A DNA stretch of 64,000 bases from contig OX438748.1 in assembly GCA_949316235.1 (NCBI GenBank), forward strand, positions 35,184,036 through 35,248,035, written 5' to 3'. The notes beneath the pieces are model-generated. The model saw only the letters and a list, made by a program, of their open reading frames with translations. It was not told the origin of the DNA and did not search any database. Shown piece after piece: positions 43,218-54,600 of this stretch. A program made the position numbers and the translations under genes. How positions within the stretch are numbered: position 1 is the stretch's first letter; every line of letters starts with the position of its first letter. The DNA is from Oegoconia quadripuncta (lineage: Eukaryota > Arthropoda > Insecta > Lepidoptera > Autostichidae).

Positions 43218-43985
43218 TGTTTGAGGTTGTTTTATGTGTGTCCAGTCTTTATCCGAATGTAACTCAGTAATGCGTGGTCTGATTTGGGTGCTGTTTTTTT
43301 TTTTTTAATTAATGATTAAACGAGGGGAGAGGCAGAGACATGTTTGATGAAAATCGTTTTTTTTATGTACAACGGGTTAGCACTTGACCTCAATCACACC
43401 TATATTTCAGCGATACCATAGTATTTCGAGGGTTTTATTTATATATTTTTTTATATTTAAGAGCGTATATCCCGCACGGTTGTTCATACAAACTTTCAAG
43501 TCTAAATTTTTCGAAATGAATAGACCGATTCTAATGAAACTTTATACGTATAAGCAGGATAAGTAGATCTAAAAAGTTAGTAGGAAACATATTAAAATAT
43601 CGAATTTAAAAGAATATATTGTATTTTTTCTGTTACTATGGAAAACTTAAAATCGGTCTAATTTTGTTGCTATACACTTTTTCGAAAATTTTCTCTACTA
43701 ACTTTTTAGGTTTATGTACGTACTTTATCCATATAAAGTTTCATTAGAATCGATTAATTCATTTCAGAAAATTTGGACTTCAAACTTTGTGTGAACTACC
43801 GTGAGGGATAAACGCTCTTAAGATTAAACTTGGGGATACTTTCTTACAAATGTTTGATAGATTCGAAGATATTTAGCTTTTACACCTTTGCCCATCTTTA
43901 ATATAAAAAAAACTGCACTCAAATCGGATCACGCATTACTGAGATAATAGACAAAGACTGGACACACACACAACGCCGTCAAAAA
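43218..43985. repeat. Large foldback with a nested foldback
   Basis: The outer arms at 43218-43300 and 43910-43985 share inverted GTGTCCAGTCTTT and ACTCAGTAATGCGTG. Inside, 43461-43817 is a second foldback with arms of about 125 bp, bordered by TTAA on both sides. Confidence 0.8.
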
Positions 43986-44388
43986 CATAACATCCTTCGT
44001 ATTTCGTCGGGGTTTAAAAAAGAACATGTTGACTGTCATTATGTGAAATTTTTATTGAAGAATATTTTTTATTTGCTTTTTATTTTACCTTAAAAATTAT
44101 TAGATTAGGACTTATAGAGCCTCGACCTTTGCGTGCCAGTTGCCAAGTCAAAAATATCTTAAAAGAGAACTAATTGAAAAATCACGAAGGCCACGTCTCG
44201 CTGCGGTCAGCAGTTTAAAAAAAAACTTGTCGCGTATGTTTACCTATATCTTTGATATCCGCATTCCGTACGTTCTTTACCCATATTAATTAAAGTGCAA
44301 AATAGTATGTAGGAGGAAACAGAATTTGTTTAAATCTCTGATACCACACCATCATCATCATCATCATATCAGCCGAAACACGTTATTA

Positions 44389-44625
44389 AACCAAACCCAA
44401 AACGTTTAGAGTAATTTAAAAAAACTAGGTAAATTTCCGGTCAAATGATTAGCCCCCTGGGGGCCGAGTGCGCTAAGTTTGAACGATAATACCAAAGCTA
44501 AACCATAACCAAAAACGTTACGTTAAGCGCATTTCGTATCGCGCTAATCATTTGAAAGGAAATTAAACTAGTTTTTTTTTTTAAATACTCGTGGTTAGCT
44601 CTAAACATTTTGGGTTTGGTTTTAC
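44389..44625. repeat. Nested inverted repeats, MITE-like
   Basis: Outer arms are ACCAAACCCAAAACGTTTAG against its near complement at 44597-44625. Inner arms of about 36 bp at 44418-44453 and 44545-44580 contain TCAAATGATTAGC / GCTAATCATTTGA. A related AAAGCTAAACCAAAACCAAA block lies at 44695-44715. Confidence 0.75.
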
Positions 44626-44869
44626 TTTGGTAGCGTCAACGATATAATCGTTCATATAAAATAGCGCGATACCATTTTTTACTTCAGCTAAACTAAAGCT
44701 AAACCAAAACCAAAAATGTTCCGTTCGAACGGTAACATCGTTGTAAAATAGTGCGATTGGTCCCCTGGTCAGTTGCTGTCTCGTTTCTCGCGCTGACAAT
44801 AAGAAAGTGCCAACAAAGTGCCGAATTGATTGCCCAAGCATATGCAGTCGGCAGCTACATAAACTCAAA

Positions 44870-45333
44870 TGTGACCCCCGGGTGCAAACATTCCAAGTAG
44901 CAAGTAAAATAAAATGAATTATTGTTATAAAAAAATATTTTAAACACTTTTGGACATAAAAGAAAGAAAATATTATGACATCTGACCGACAACTTTACTG
45001 TAAGGTTGACATCACACATCGGAAATTGTGACTTCCAACATTGTTGGAGAATAAACCAAAAAAAAAATTTGTATTTTTTTTTATGATTGACTGGATACGC
45101 GTTTGACCACAATCTCACTTGATGGAAATATGACGATGTGGTCGAAGATGAAGCACGCGATCCCAGTAAAAGCCTATTGTTCGGGACGGCCGATACAGAA
45201 TGATTGTATATAGCTTAATTACCTGTTTGTTCATTTTCTTTATTATTTGTTAGTTATAAGATTTTATATTTGTGGTTATAAGATTTTAGATTTTATATTT
45301 GTGTATCTCCTTTTCCCCGAGGTGTATATATAT
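44870..45333. other. Unassigned; contains an old poly(A)-type repeat
   Basis: 45071-45176 (-) matches part of 40175-40255 ('cgatgtggtcgaagatgaag'). Confidence 0.4.
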
Positions 45334-45408
45334 ATAATAATAATAATAATAAATATCCTTAGACATACACACAGCACCATCTAGTTCCACAGTAGGTAAG
45401 CAACTATA
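45334..45408 (-). mobile_element. SINE-B 3' piece
   Basis: AT tail and ACACACAGCACCATCTAG, cut where family F begins. Confidence 0.7.
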
Positions 45409-45410
45409 AG

Positions 45411-45533
45411 CTATATCCAAATTTGTTTTTTATTTGGAAAATGGAATATTATTTCAAGGTTTCACATGAAATATGTTTTAATTTCTGGGTTAAATCACAT
45501 AATAAATTAAATTTCAACAGAGCTCTTTTCATG
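45411..45533 (+). repeat. Family F fragment between two SINE-B pieces
   Basis: Matches 7840-7995 (GCTATATCCAAATTTG...AACAGAGCTCTTTTCATG). Confidence 0.7.
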
Positions 45534-45792
45534 ATAATAAATAAATATCTTTGGACATACACACAAGTAGTTCCACAGTAAGCAACTATAGGCTTGTGTT
45601 GTGGACACCAGATGGTTGATATACTGCATAAATACATTTTTTTTGGAAATAAATACTCATTATAAATGAAAACATCCATAACAACACATGTCCGTATTCA
45701 TCACACAAACATTATGCCCCTAGCGGGATTCGAACCCGCAACCTTTTGGTATAGGGGTCAGAGTTGCTAACCACTACACCAAACAGGTCGTC
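45534..45792 (-). mobile_element. SINE-B
   Basis: Near full length, with a 10-bp or so deletion in the 'acagcgccatctagttcc' block. Confidence 0.88.
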
Positions 45793-46017
45793 GTATGTAT
45801 GTATGTAGATTTCTATGTTACCTCCTGTAGCCCATTTTGAAATGCCAGCTGCCATAGCATACATACATTTTATGGTAAAAAATACAAACATGGCGCCCGC
45901 AAAACACAAAATATGGTTTTTTTTTTGGTTTTTAAATCGTTATAAAATTGTAAGGTGTAAATAAATGTATAAATAAATGTGTATAAATTGTAAATTGTAA
46001 TTTTATTTATATTAATT
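45793..46017. other. Unassigned stretch
   Basis: Nothing recognised beyond AT-rich sequence. Confidence 0.4.
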
Positions 46018-46096
46018 AAGGTGTGTCAGGATCGTAGCAAGTGGAAGTCTATGTCTACCCCTACGGGAAAAAGGCGTGACTTTATGTATGTATGTA
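46018..46096 (+). mobile_element. LINE 3' end with (TATG)n tail
   Basis: 'gtctacccctacgggaaaaa' then GGCGTGACTTTATGTATGTA, a common lepidopteran LINE end. Confidence 0.6.
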
Positions 46097-46740
46097 TAAA
46101 GTTGTAATCGTTGTGCTTAATTTTTATTATTAATTTTTTTTATCACTGTGAAATAAGGTTAGATATCGAAAACCATAACACCAAGCACAATGTTTGTGCG
46201 GTCGAATTTCAGCTGGTTGAAAAAACAAGAAAATTTTTCGGTTCAGAAAAAAACAATTAAATTAAGTGATCTGTACTCAAAGTGCAGACATTATTTTTTT
46301 GAAAAATGTTAACAATCTGTCGAAGCAACCTCTAACAAATTAGTATTGGTAGGAAAATGTACAAAGAAACACAAAACGCAATAATTAGAGCTGGAAACTT
46401 AATAAAATTTGATGATTTTTCCCATTTTTCGGATATCCCTTTTTTTGATGGTCATGTGCGTTTTATTTTTTTTTCATATTTTTTATGTATAGGACATTAG
46501 TCAAGCTACCTCCCATAGCAGTTTGATTCACTATTTCTGGGACACCCTGTATACATTTTATCTATCTATTGATGTGCGGTGTACAGTGTGAGACCGGCCT
46601 AAAGCGAAGGAAAGTGCAGGTAGGTCCTTATTGCGTTCCGAATCACGCCGGTCACGAAGCCAGGTGACGGGTTGAATGCTCAATAAAATAAAACTGACCT
46701 GTACGTACAATCGTGCACATAACGGTGTCAGTATAATCCC
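46097..46740. other. Unassigned; possible MITE end
   Basis: GGGACACCCTGTAT at 46542 looks like a CAGGGTG-type right end, but no partner was found. Confidence 0.4.
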
Positions 46741-46895
46741 ACTTTTTTTATGCACAACGGGTTAATGCTTGACCTCAGTCACACTTGATGTTAAGTGAAG
46801 ATAAGGCCGAAGGTGGAAGCGTACTGACCCGGAAATCCCATTATATTTGAGGAACTGGCTATCTTATATCTGACAACCGGAACACAACAATGCTA
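46741..46895 (-). mobile_element. SINE-C 3' half
   Basis: Poly-T, body to GACAACCGGAACACAACAAT. Confidence 0.85.
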
Positions 46896-47830
46896 CTTGT
46901 CCTATTAATAATAAAGATTAGTCTATAAAAATATCTAGGTACATTCACTATTACGGTTTTCCTCTTGTCATAGTTAGTTTCTTATCCATTCTCCTTGCAA
47001 CTAATAGGTGATAGATTCTAGTGCTTCCTTAATTATGAGTTACTACAACATATGTAGTAAAAAGTAAACATAATTATCAAACCGAACAGTTAATTTAATA
47101 CTAATACATAAATCTATTTTAGTTTTTAAAAATACAAGTTAAAAACTAAAGCTAAACTAAAGAACAATAACGTCATCCAGACATCCCGCTTGGGGAATAA
47201 ACCCTAACGCCCTGGCCCCATTACTTCGCTGTACAACTAAAATCTCTGATCGCGATGTTGAGCGAAGTATGCGCCAGCCCAAAGATCACACGAGGCAATA
47301 ACCAAAACCCATTTTTTTTTCTAATAATAAGTGTTTTTACTCTATAGAATAGTACTCAAAATAATTGTATAAATAAGCAGTCGAATGATCAGTTAATGAC
47401 GTCATATTGTTAGTTTGTGGAGATTGTTAATTATTGTTATTATTATAATGCAAACACCTAAAGCAGCCCTCAAGTGTTACAATATCCGTAAGGGATGGTT
47501 GAGTATTGCCAAATAACAATTATAAAATCCGATGTACCAATTAGCATCGCAATAAACGACTTTTTATCAAAACGATTAGCACTTTCGTCGTTGACTGTAT
47601 CAATTAATTAATTCCATGAAAGTGTTTTTTACTTTATTGCAGGTGGTTTGTGCGTGAATCGAGTTTCCTAAGAACTTATCAATAAAAATGACTTTATGGG
47701 TTACATCACATGTACTTAACTTTTGGCATAAATCATGACTGAATTATGTAAATGATTAGTTATAAGTTAATATATCTCTTTAGATCTATATATATTAATA
47801 TATCTCTTTAGATATTAGCCCACCTTTATC
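46896..47830. other. Unassigned; one acceptor-like site
   Basis: ACTTTATTGCAG at 47630-47641 (+) is a good acceptor. The sequence after it is open for 13 codons to a TAA overlapping AATAAA. Too little to call a gene. Confidence 0.35.
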
Positions 47831-48315
47831 GGACGATCGATTGATGTAGTAGGTAGCGACCCCCTTCGAAACCAACGGTTATTAGTTCGAATCCCGCGGT
47901 TAAATGTATGTGTGATGAATACGAACATTTATTCCCGAGTCATGGATGTTTATAAAAATATAAATATTTGTACAATAAAGTGTATTTGTATTGTATTGTA
48001 TTGTATTGTATTGTATTGTATTGTATTTATGTATGTTTCTCCGTTATCTAGTAACTCTGACCACTGTACCAAAAGGTTGCGGTTTCGAATCCCGCTAGGG
48101 GCATATGTTTGTGTGATGAATACGGACATGTGTACCAGAGTTAAAAAAATATATATTTATGTATTATATCAACCATCTGGTATCCACAACACAAGCATAT
48201 AGTTGCTTACTGTGGAACTAGATGGCGCTGTGTGTATGTCTAAGGATATTTTATTTTATTATTATATCTAGTATCCAGATGCTTTGCCTAGTTTGGCACT
48301 AGATCACCGGTGCTA
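47831..48315 (+). mobile_element. SINE-A interrupted by a LINE tail and by SINE-B
   Basis: Head at 47831. An ACAATAAAGTGTATTTG-(TTGTA)n tail occupies 47971-48027, and SINE-B is inserted at 48054-48264. The SINE-A body resumes at 48274. Confidence 0.85.
48054..48264 (+). mobile_element. SINE-B, 5'-truncated, nested in SINE-A
   Basis: Begins at ACTCTGACCACTGTACC, lacking the A box. The 9-bp target duplication TATCTAGTA is at 48045-48053 and 48265-48273. Confidence 0.9.
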
Positions 48316-48392
48316 GCCCCGACACAAGCCAATTAGGCTTCAAGAAGTAACATAGAAATGTACATACTCGTATATATGAAAAACATTAAAAC

Positions 48393-48536
48393 AAATACAT
48401 ATTTCGGACACCTACACCAATCATCTAGTCCCAAACGAAGCAAAGCTTGTACTATGGATACTAGATAAACATAGATAAATAAGATTTAAATAAACATCCA
48501 TGACTCGGGAATAAATGTCGTATTCATCACACAAAC
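48393..48536 (-). mobile_element. SINE-A, 5'-truncated
   Basis: AT tail and body, stopping before the B box. Confidence 0.85.
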
Positions 48537-49188
48537 TGTTATAGTCTTGCATGTCTTCGGAGTAGTTAGGTAGTTAAAGTTGAGTTGTTGGGTTTAGTTA
48601 TAAGTTAAAGAGTAGTTGAGTTGACACAATCGAATTATGAGCAAAAGCTTTATTGCTTACATAAATTACAATGTTTGGATTGCTAATTGTGACCGATCGA
48701 GACGGCGTAACTACGTCGACTGTCCTTTTGTTTATATGCCAAAAGTAGGGCGCAAGCGCAGCACAAATAAAAGTAACTTGTACGTAAACCGTACACAAAC
48801 ATACATATGTTTTCGACATAAAGAAGTACGTACCCTTAGTTCACTCTACGAAACATGCTGTAGTCATCTATCAGTCTTTCACTTTACATACCTACTTCGG
48901 TTGAATCTCGGTCGGCTTGCAAAATCGACTTCATTATATGACTTTGTGACGTTACATCAGTAAAAAATTATGAGATGATTTACATTTTGTGTTGTATTTT
49001 GTAATCGTTCAGTCGCTTTCGTTCATTCATTCCTTCAAATGTCTTCATTCTTTCCGTGAACGACAGTCGCCGGTGCTGCACTCAAGTAAATAATACATAT
49101 CTCATAAACAAAGCCTTAACAGGGAAATATAAGAATGTCAACCTGTATATGATTTAGATTCCGATATTTTAAAGTACTGATAACTTGT
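48537..49188. other. Unassigned stretch
   Basis: Both strands carry open frames over about 48600-48960 with no recognisable protein. TGTTATAG at 48538 could be an LTR start, but no matching end was found. Confidence 0.35.
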
Positions 49189-49408
49189 TTTTTTATGCAC
49201 AACGCATTGGTACTTGGCCTGATGAAGCGTATTGGCCCGGAAACCCCAACACATTTGGGGGACTGGCTATCTTATATCTGACAACCGGAACACAACAATG
49301 CTATTAACATTGCTGCTTGGCGGCAGATTTAGATACGATGGTGGTAGCTGGCCAGGTGGACATTTAAAATGCCCTACCACCAACCAACCTAGTACTTAAA
49401 CATGTATA
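49189..49408 (-). mobile_element. SINE-C, truncated
   Basis: Body from the poly-T to CCTAGTACTTAAACATGTA. The tRNA-like head is missing. Confidence 0.85.
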
Positions 49409-50286
49409 GCGTTTTTTTTTTTTATTAAAAGTAATTTAAATTTCCACAGACACATGGTCCGTGCTCTTGTTTACAAAAATATAATTTATAAATTAACTAG
49501 TTTCTTTTTACATTTTATACTCTAAAGGCTACGACTATGCTTAAATCTAAAACAGTGAGTTCTTGTTCTTTATGTATGTATATATATATATATGTATATA
49601 TCTTCCCTTTGTCATATTCTTATTATTATTATTTTTAATTATTCCTATTCTTGATATAATTATGGTATGTAAAATTTTAAATATTTGCTTATTTCTATGA
49701 TGATTACAACTGATTACAATTCAAGGGGAGGTGCGTTTTTTAACTACGGGAGTGAGTACAATGGCAGTGATAGAATAATCTTGTATAATCTTATATGCTT
49801 GTCATGGACTGCGCCTCGTTATTGGAGGGTCTGACTTCCTCCCTCTCCAAACCTTTTCAGCTTTTCCACGACCGCTGTGTCACGATGGCGTATTGCCATT
49901 TTCAGATTGTAATCTAAAATGTCTTCTTTTATACGCCGATCCTTCAATGACGGCAGCTTCAGTGATTGAAGTGTTTGCTCCTATGACTTTTTGCGGACTG
50001 AGAACGGTATTTTTTTTTTACTTTTACTTAAACACTTTACTTCATTACACACGTGTAAAGCCGGGGCGGGTTTCAAGATTATCCATTCTAAGTACCTACC
50101 ACATCCAAATTCCAACTAAACAAATATCAGAATCCCGAGTATGCGACCTGAGTAGATCGCAAACAATGTGATGCGCCCACGTAAAACGCATAACTGTTCC
50201 GCCAAGGTCGGTTAAACGCTCATACATAAGTATTAATGTCGAAGACAGGCTCAATATTCGCAAGAGAATGCAAGTAGGTAGTCACA
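49409..50286. other. Unassigned stretch
   Basis: A short (TA)n run at 49580. No gene recognised. Confidence 0.4.
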
Positions 50287-50619
50287 TCAAATCAAAAATG
50301 CTTTATTTTGTAGGTACACAGGGTACATTTAAAATAGTCAGATTTTACATTTTTAAAGCTACTGCTTGTTCAACAGGCTAGTAAAAGGCTATATGATCCG
50401 TCAAAGCTAAAAGTGTTTTATTCTGTCAGTATTATTAAAAAAAAATACAATAACTAAGCTTGTTCTTTTTTTTTTTTTTTTTTGTTTTCTTGTTTTTTTT
50501 TTGAGGGTTTTGTCGCTTTAGCGATTATGTCACCCTCGTGACAGACCTCAACAACTCAAAGAGTACTTATTACCTACATACATTAATCTATGGAAGCAGA
50601 AGATCAATCTTAATTTCTA

Positions 50620-51258
50620 TTAGTCATTACAATTTCGAATAGTTGATATAAAGCCCCTGGCTTCTTCCGAAAGGGGACAGGCCAATATACTATTACATTT
50701 ACCAATATCCTCACATACTATTGATGGTAACAACTGTCGTCTTTGTGACTCATTCCGCACGCATTCAGTGAGTGCATGGTAAACATCTTCCACCACATCA
50801 CACCTAGCACAATTTGCAGAGTGAACTTTGCCCATCATAAAAGCAAATTTGTTTAAGGGGACATGTCCTGAACGAAGTCTTAAAGCTCTAATGATAGTGA
50901 GTCGTCCCATTCTACATTTCTCAAACCAGGGGAAACGGGGGAGTGCCGGCTGTATCGTTCTGTACCAGATTCCTTTTGTTAATGATCTTTCATTAAAATA
51001 TTCGGACCAGATTTTGTAACAATTTTGTTTTACTTTGAATAGGACTTCTGAGTAAACCGGCAAGCAATCCAATCGTACTCCTTCGATTATAGCTTCTTTC
51101 GCAAGTCTGTCTACTTCCTCGTTTCCTCTCAGTCCAACATGGGAAGGTATCCATTGTAAGACGACCGTTTTTCTATTAGCTTTAAGGTTACATATGCTAT
51201 TTATGATAGTGTATGATATAGGCAATCCCCGAAAATTAGATGCTGTACAACGAGCCAA
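50620..51258 (-). pseudogene. LINE ORF2: end of RNase H plus C-terminal zinc knuckle
   Basis: WIPSHVGLRGNEEVDRLAKE is the last RNase H block, with its catalytic Asp. After it come LRLRSGHVPLNKF and CARCDVVEDVYHALTEC, a CxxC...H...C knuckle. The frame continues upstream as D-S-K-S-A-L-Q-H, the third acidic site, just before the first usable start. It belongs with 51357-51851 and is split from it by a frameshift and a short insertion. Confidence 0.88.
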
Positions 51259-51356
51259 ATGTTGGAGTGCGCTTTTAGAGTCATGTGTGTCATGTCATCA
51301 TACTTACCAGTATGACAAAATTATTAAACTCCACTGATTCGATGTAGGACAATGCT

Positions 51357-51851
51357 TCACCCGATGGCAATGAGCTCAGTATGCATTATAGAGATCTTAC
51401 CAGAAATGTTTATTTTCATATGTACTCTGGACTCACTATCTAAGAGCGCAGCACCAATTCCATTCGGTTCCTTGGAGCCATCTGTAAATATTTTATAGTA
51501 TGATGCGTATTTTTCTGATAAGAATTTAAAACATAAGGAATGCAAACTAATTGTGTTATATCTATTTTTTGATTTGTTGATACCATCAATGTGGATATTT
51601 AAGGCATCAGATATGTCCACATTGCTGACCCAAGTGTCTAAAGAAAACATTTCCAAATTTTTACTCACGTATATTTTAGTATTGCGAAGCAGCTCATGAA
51701 TTACTACTAGTAGGGGTTTCTTCTTCTTTCTCCAATATATATTGCTACATAGGTGAGATAAAGAATCGAGCACCATTGCAATGCGATTTTCATTAAAGGA
51801 TTTTGACTTTAACCAAAATTTCCCAGCCAAATATCGCCTTCTGACTGACAA
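51357..51851 (-). pseudogene. LINE ORF2: linker and start of RNase H
   Basis: The C-terminal part reads YYKIFTDGSKEPNGIGAALL and then MHTELIAIG, the first Asp and the Glu of the RNase H active site. A one-base frameshift puts a stop straight after IAIG. About 20 bp of ATGAC-rich extra sequence then separates V-I-L-V from D-S-K-S. The element is inactive. Confidence 0.88.
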
Positions 51852-52125
51852 GGGTAAGCTTGTTCTTGTTTAACCATGTTGTGTATACATGCTTGGGATT
51901 CTAATCTAGTTCGAATCTAAGTTAACTTTAAGTTTTTCTCATGTACGATTGTAATCTATTTTGTGTGCCAACCAATTAATAAAATAAAGGCAATTTTCCC
52001 CTGAGAAGAACAAGCAAGAACCTCGAGAGGTTTCTCTTTTAAAAAGAAAGATTTTTATATTACAAAATTATTAATTATTATTTTATATTATAATATTTCA
52101 TTATTTATTTAAAATGAATTTGATG

Positions 52126-52290
52126 TATTGATCTGATTAGATTTGATCTCCACAGTAGTGGCTATAGCGCTCGCGCCCCTCACCTCTATTATATTTCCGT
52201 ATTTTGTCGAAATACGGGACATATAGTAATACGGGACGGGATGGTCAAATACGGTGACAGTCCCGTGTATACGGGACGTATGGCAACAGT
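52126..52290. mobile_element. Partial hAT-type MITE (17664 family)
   Basis: 'gatttgatctccacagtagt' through TACGGGACGTATGGCAAC. The left end is missing and the right end is cut just before CCTA. Confidence 0.75.
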
Positions 52291-52503
52291 ACCTATATTA
52301 GTCTCTTGGTCCCTTGCATTGTGACTGCGTGACAGTAATGCGTGTCCACTGCACATTAGGTTCAGTTAGTGACTACAACGTGAAAGTTTATTTAACACCA
52401 GTAACTATTACAAAGTCTTAATAGTTAACAAGTGGCATGTCGCCGAGGACAAGTAAATTGAGTTTTACATAGGTTTACATTCTGCATGTAAACTAATATG
52501 ATT

Positions 52504-52681
52504 GACGACCTGTTTGGTGTAGTGGTTAGCAACTCTGACCACTATACCAAAAGGTTGCGGGTTCGAATCCCGCTAGGGGCATATTTTTGTATGATGAATA
52601 CGGACATGTGTACCCGAGTTATGTTGTATTCATTTACATAATTATTGTATTGTATATGTAATTATTTATAAAAAAATAATA
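52504..52681 (+). mobile_element. SINE-B, 3'-shortened
   Basis: Complete head and B box (GGGTTCGAATCCCGC), with the body cut after GTACCCGAGTTATG. Confidence 0.88.
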
Positions 52682-52743
52682 GTTTGTTAACGACTCCAAA
52701 AAAGGAGGGGGCTCTATGTTCGTCGCTATGTAAGATAACATAA

Positions 52744-53461
52744 GATAAGATGTTGATTTCCACAGTTTGATTGAAGATGTTTATTTCCACAGTTTGATGT
52801 CATATGGCATATTGTTGTGGGGAAACGCTGCTGACATACATATGATTTTTGTTCTGCAGAAGCGTGCTATTCGTGCCATTTATAAATTAGGACCTAGAGA
52901 GTCTCTTAGAGATAAGTTTAAGGAAATTAATATCTTAACAATGGCATGTCAATACATTTATGAGAATTTGTTGTATGCAAAAAAAAATATAACCTTATTC
53001 GCTAAAAATAGTGATAGGCACAATGTTAATACAAGGAATAAGAACCAGTTATCTATTTATGTTAGCCGACTTCACAAAGTTAGTAAATCCTTCAAAGGGC
53101 AATGTATACGCTTTTATAATAAGGTTCCAGTAGACATTCAAAATATGCCTTTAAATAAATTTAAAGCAATCATAAAACAGAAATTATTAACAAAAGGCTA
53201 TTATAACATCACTGACTATTTGAATGATAAGCAAGCATGGACATAGCTGTCTATTCATATAATTATCAAATCGCAACCTATAATCTGTTTAAAAGAGCAA
53301 CCCTAGAGTTTCTTGCTCGTTCTTCTCTGGGGAGTCAGCTTTGTGAATGAGCAGTAAATTTAAACTATAATGTAATATTAATAATAATAGTGACGTTTTC
53401 AAGTGATAATTTTATCCTATGAAATAAAAATATTTTGATTTTGATTTTGATTTTGATTTTA
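52744..53461 (+). mobile_element. CR1/Jockey-group LINE, 5'-truncated
   Basis: Coding end, 3' UTR and (TTTTGA)n tail. The 5' junction has a duplicated TTTCCACAGTTTGAT (52757 and 52785). Confidence 0.88.
52767..53246 (+). pseudogene. Reverse transcriptase C-terminal part (LINE)
   Basis: HSLMSYGILLWGNAADI and the LQKRAIRAI helix align with the 17-kb copy. It ends NDKQAWT and is open throughout, but has no palm domain. Confidence 0.85.
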
Positions 53462-54124
53462 CCAAAAAGGGCCATACAGAATTATACATTTACTGTAATA
53501 TCCACATGTTTATGTCACCACCGGTATCGTGGATGCCAAAATTTCCATAATAGAGAAACAATTGCACTGGTCATTACATTTTATAAGTAACATCTGTTAA
53601 ATTAGACTTAGAGAGACAGACATACATGCAGAGCATAAAGAACCGCGACCTTTTGGTATAGCCAGGGTTTTTAACCACTACACCAAAGTCGTTAAATGCG
53701 AACGAAGTCGCGTACAGAAAGCTAGCGAGTATTTAAAATATCATATTGTGACAAGACAGATTCTTATGACGCAAGATACAAGTGACACTAACTAGTTCCG
53801 ACATAGAAAGGGCGTCTTTCGCAACACCCCCTCCTTTGTCAGCTTCTCGAAGATTATCGCGCGAGAAGTCCGGTTTGTGAACTAGTTCTTTGAAAATTCA
53901 CAGGTGACTATCGTCTGTAATATAACCTTGTAGAACTTGTTATAGTAATCCGACTAGTGTTGCAAATGTAAAATCACCTGTATTAGTCTTCCAGGGGTCG
54001 AAACTGATTGCATAGTCAAAAATACTGATTTTACTAACAGCAAACCTCAAAAATACTGAACTATTGAAAGAAAGAAAAACATTTAATATGTACATTTATT
54101 GCTGATTTAACTTCTATGTCTGAA
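53462..54124. other. Unassigned; SINE-B and Helitron-like scraps
   Basis: SINE-B head piece (-) at 53641-53696. GAAGTCGCGTACAGAAAGCTAG at 53704-53725 resembles a Helitron end. Confidence 0.45.
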
Positions 54125-54430
54125 CGTGAATTAGTTGACTATCTATAAGTGCTTCTAGTGATTGTGTTTTATACTATATATTAAGTATTTCTACATATTT
54201 ATTTATTTATATATATTTATATAATTATGTCAATTAATATGATATTATTATTATATTTATGCATGCACCCTACCTGTTTTTCTACCTACAAATGTCCCGT
54301 AGCTGTGGGTTGTCTGGAAGAGATCGCTTTTAGTGATAAGACCGCCTAATTGTGTTCTATTGTTATCATCAAAATTATTGTAAATTATTTTGCGCAATAA
54401 AGAGCATTTGTATTGTATTGTATTGTATTG
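54125..54430 (+). mobile_element. LINE-I (RTE-like) 3' end, uninterrupted
   Basis: Same as 18786-19205 without the nested element. Ends GCGCAATAAAGAGCATTTG (TTGTA)n. Confidence 0.75.
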
Positions 54431-54479
54431 TGAATTTTGTTTTATTGTTATCATCAAAAATTATTGTAAATTATTTTGG

Positions 54480-54600
54480 GCAATAAAGACTATTTGTAGA
54501 TATTGTATTCTGTTGTGTTGTGTTGTATGGTATTGTATTGTGGTGTGATATGTTGTGTTGTGTTGTGTTGTACTGTGTTGTGTTGTGAATATGATTATTG
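54480..54600. repeat. TTGT(G/A) microsatellite
   Basis: Imperfect TTGTG/TTGTA pentamers after a second AATAAAGAC end, which is a retroposon tail expansion. Confidence 0.85.

Larger units (their letters stand above)
50468..51854 (-). mobile_element. I-group LINE, 5'-truncated, with 13-bp target duplication
   Basis: Poly(A) tail (poly-T on +) and 1,387 bp of 3' ORF2 and UTR. The exact duplication TAAGCTTGTTCTT is at 50455-50467 and 51855-51867. Confidence 0.93.
50390..51984 (+). mobile_element. Middle element: + strand retrocopy ending in AATAAA/A-rich tail
   Basis: 50390-50467 plus 51868-51984 is unique sequence ending TTAATAAAATAAA. It is bordered by AAAGGC on both sides (50384-50389 and after 51984). 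It looks like a 3' UTR of an unidentified retroposon or mRNA. Confidence 0.5.
50287..52105 (-). mobile_element. CR1/Jockey-group LINE 3' end, split by nested insertions
   Basis: 50287-50378 and 51988-52105 are consecutive in the family (compare 16690-16870). About 1.6 kb of other elements lies between. Confidence 0.85.

Noticed and set aside
48001..48027. CRISPR-like or satellite repeat
   Set aside because: It is a simple (TTGTA)n microsatellite from a LINE tail.
48598..48963. Overlapping open frames on both strands of 70-110 codons
   Set aside because: No recognisable protein, no splice or start context, and a possible LTR boundary could not be paired.
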